Positions 41,617-42,545 of a stretch of 42,545 nucleotides of DNA are shown piece after piece. The notes under the pieces were generated by a model. That model made no database searches. It saw nothing but the letters and a program-made list of their open reading frames with translations, and was not told the origin of the DNA. Source of the stretch: a virus; the IMG/VR virus record IMGVR_UViG_3300021084_000010, positions 1-42,545 of that record; one strand, written 5' to 3'. Every line of letters starts with the position of its first letter. The first letter of the stretch is position 1. Both the position numbers and the translations under genes were made by a program.

Positions 41617-41621
41617 CTGTA

Positions 41622-42527
41622 ATGAAACTACTTAAACTCTTAGAAAATATAGTTCACGAACGATACAGTGGTGTTGACATAAAAATGTTTGCACTATTTG
41701 CTGATATATTTAGCGACTTGATTAAAGGTCTAAAGATGGGTATGTTAGATGAGGTATATCAAGACTTATCACAAAAGTACGAAGGAACAAAAAAACAACT
41801 ACCATTAGAATATTTCTACGATTTTCTTATTAAGAATAAAGATTATTTCTCAAAGGAAGAGGAATCGTTACAGGAAAACGAAAAGCAAAAAGATTTATTA
41901 TTTAAGTATTGGGACGACAAAGGTGTTGAATCTACACCTATTTACCATTACTTAGGTTTAGACAGTTCTAATAGGGAGGATAAAGCTAAAATATTAGCTT
42001 ATAAAATTGAATACTTTGGTGGGATTTATAATGTTTATGAGAAAATTAAAAAAGAGTTAAAGGTTGGTGAACCATTTAATTATACTCAAGCCGGTTATGA
42101 GATTGAGGGAATTATTAGTGAGGTGACTATGGATATTTATACGGGTCAGACCAATCATATCTTATCAGACACATCGGAATATGTTGCGTATTATGATGTT
42201 ATGGTTACAATTAATGGTGAAAACTCATCTGTAACTTTAATGAATGATGGTGAAACTTATATGTTAGGTGATTTATGGAATAATAACGATAATGTACCTG
42301 AGAGTGTTAAGGGTGTTTTGGAAGAAATAGGTTATGAAATTGGTGATGTACTTAGAGATTATGTGGATAGTATAACCCAACCATATGGTTTAGATTCAGA
42401 TAGTATCGATTACAACATAGTTAATCAAAATAGTTTCAAATCTATTTACAACTCTAAATCGCTGTCTAACCATCCTAAATTAGGACATAGTACTACTTTT
42501 AGTGAAAATCGAACAAAAAAAGGTTGA
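41622..42527 (+). CDS. Hypothetical protein with capsid-targeting-like N-terminus, 301 aa
   Basis: The start MKLLKLLENIVHERY resembles that of the 26429 gene and has Leu-Leu-Glu|Asn at residues 6-9. The rest is acidic: helical up to about residue 150, then strand-rich (YVAYYDVMVTINGENSSVTLM near 190). The C-terminus reads NHPKLGHSTTFSENRTKKG. No known domain. The stop at 42527 lies 18 nt before the window end, so the gene is complete here. Confidence 0.6.
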   Translation: MKLLKLLENIVHERYSGVDIKMFALFADIFSDLIKGLKMGMLDEVYQDLSQKYEGTKKQLPLEYFYDFLIKNKDYFSKEEESLQENEKQKDLLFKYWDDKGVESTPIYHYLGLDSSNREDKAKILAYKIEYFGGIYNVYEKIKKELKVGEPFNYTQAGYEIEGIISEVTMDIYTGQTNHILSDTSEYVAYYDVMVTINGENSSVTLMNDGETYMLGDLWNNNDNVPESVKGVLEEIGYEIGDVLRDYVDSITQPYGLDSDSIDYNIVNQNSFKSIYNSKSLSNHPKLGHSTTFSENRTKKG

Positions 42528-42545
42528 TTAATTCCATTATTTATT

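Overview
The window looks like part of a large, AT-rich genome of a lytic tailed phage (myovirus-like) infecting a Bacteroidota host, probably a flavobacterium. Phage signs are densely packed, mostly plus-strand genes with overlapping starts and stops, fibre proteins ending in self-cleaving S74 chaperone domains, a GH24 lysozyme and a GH19 lysin, a DUF3310 protein, an orphan DNA methyltransferase and thymidylate synthase. The host guess rests on promoter elements of the Bacteroidota type (TTG or TTTG, 19-20 nt, TAnnTTTG) and on a leader that resembles the host rRNA antitermination box. No head, neck, tail-tube, polymerase or terminase gene is in view, so the window is an accessory/fibre/lysis part of a bigger genome.

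Layout. 1-3.6 kb: a small unknown gene, a glycosyltransferase that reads like the GT and accessory domains of animal collagen lysyl hydroxylase LH3 (PLOD) without its hydroxylase domain, and a PcfJ-like protein. 3.6-5.3 kb: small unknown and membrane proteins and a YubB-like protein. 5.3-9.2 kb: a tight operon of type II glutamine synthetase, an unknown protein, thioredoxin, a NodU/TobZ-type carbamoyltransferase and a glutaredoxin. 9.2-10.1 kb: an unknown minus-strand gene. 10.2-23.5 kb: three overlapping giant genes for collagen-like fibres (1325, 1773 and 1323 residues), very rich in Gly-X-Lys triplets. 23.4-24.7 kb: two minus-strand unknowns. 24.8-30.2 kb: two paralogues with a Cys-Tyr-Tyr-Gly / Gly-Thr-Lys-Trp-Cys-Thr signature, a DUF2452 protein and a GT11 (fucosyltransferase-like) enzyme. 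30.2-31.5 kb: DUF3310, DNA methyltransferase and a small ORF. 31.5-35.5 kb: GH24 lysozyme, a DHH phosphoesterase fused to a peptidoglycan-binding/GH19 lysin, DUF192 and NUDIX. 35.5-36.57 kb: about 900 nt without sense-strand genes that looks like a large structured non-coding RNA. 36.6-38.7 kb: small (membrane) proteins and a cytidylyltransferase. 38.7-42.5 kb: unknowns, thymidylate synthase and a P-loop protein.

How it may work together. The strongest hypothesis is a phage collagen-modification system: X-Lys-Gly-rich collagen fibres plus a PLOD-type collagen glycosyltransferase, perhaps with the GT11 enzyme, carbamoyltransferase and cytidylyltransferase adding further decoration, and glutamine synthetase feeding carbamoyl-phosphate synthesis. 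Second, six proteins, including the lysozyme and the DHH-lysin fusion, share a short N-terminal (L/I)-X-Glu followed by Ser, Gly or Asn, like T4 capsid-targeting/prohead-protease sites; most of their transcription units sit behind a TATTTAT element that I propose as the late promoter. Third, the structured RNA has its own tandem host-type promoters, a boxA-like leader and a strong terminator, and resembles the giant phage RNAs (GOLLD/ROOL type) in size, context and complexity, although I cannot assign it to a family by eye.
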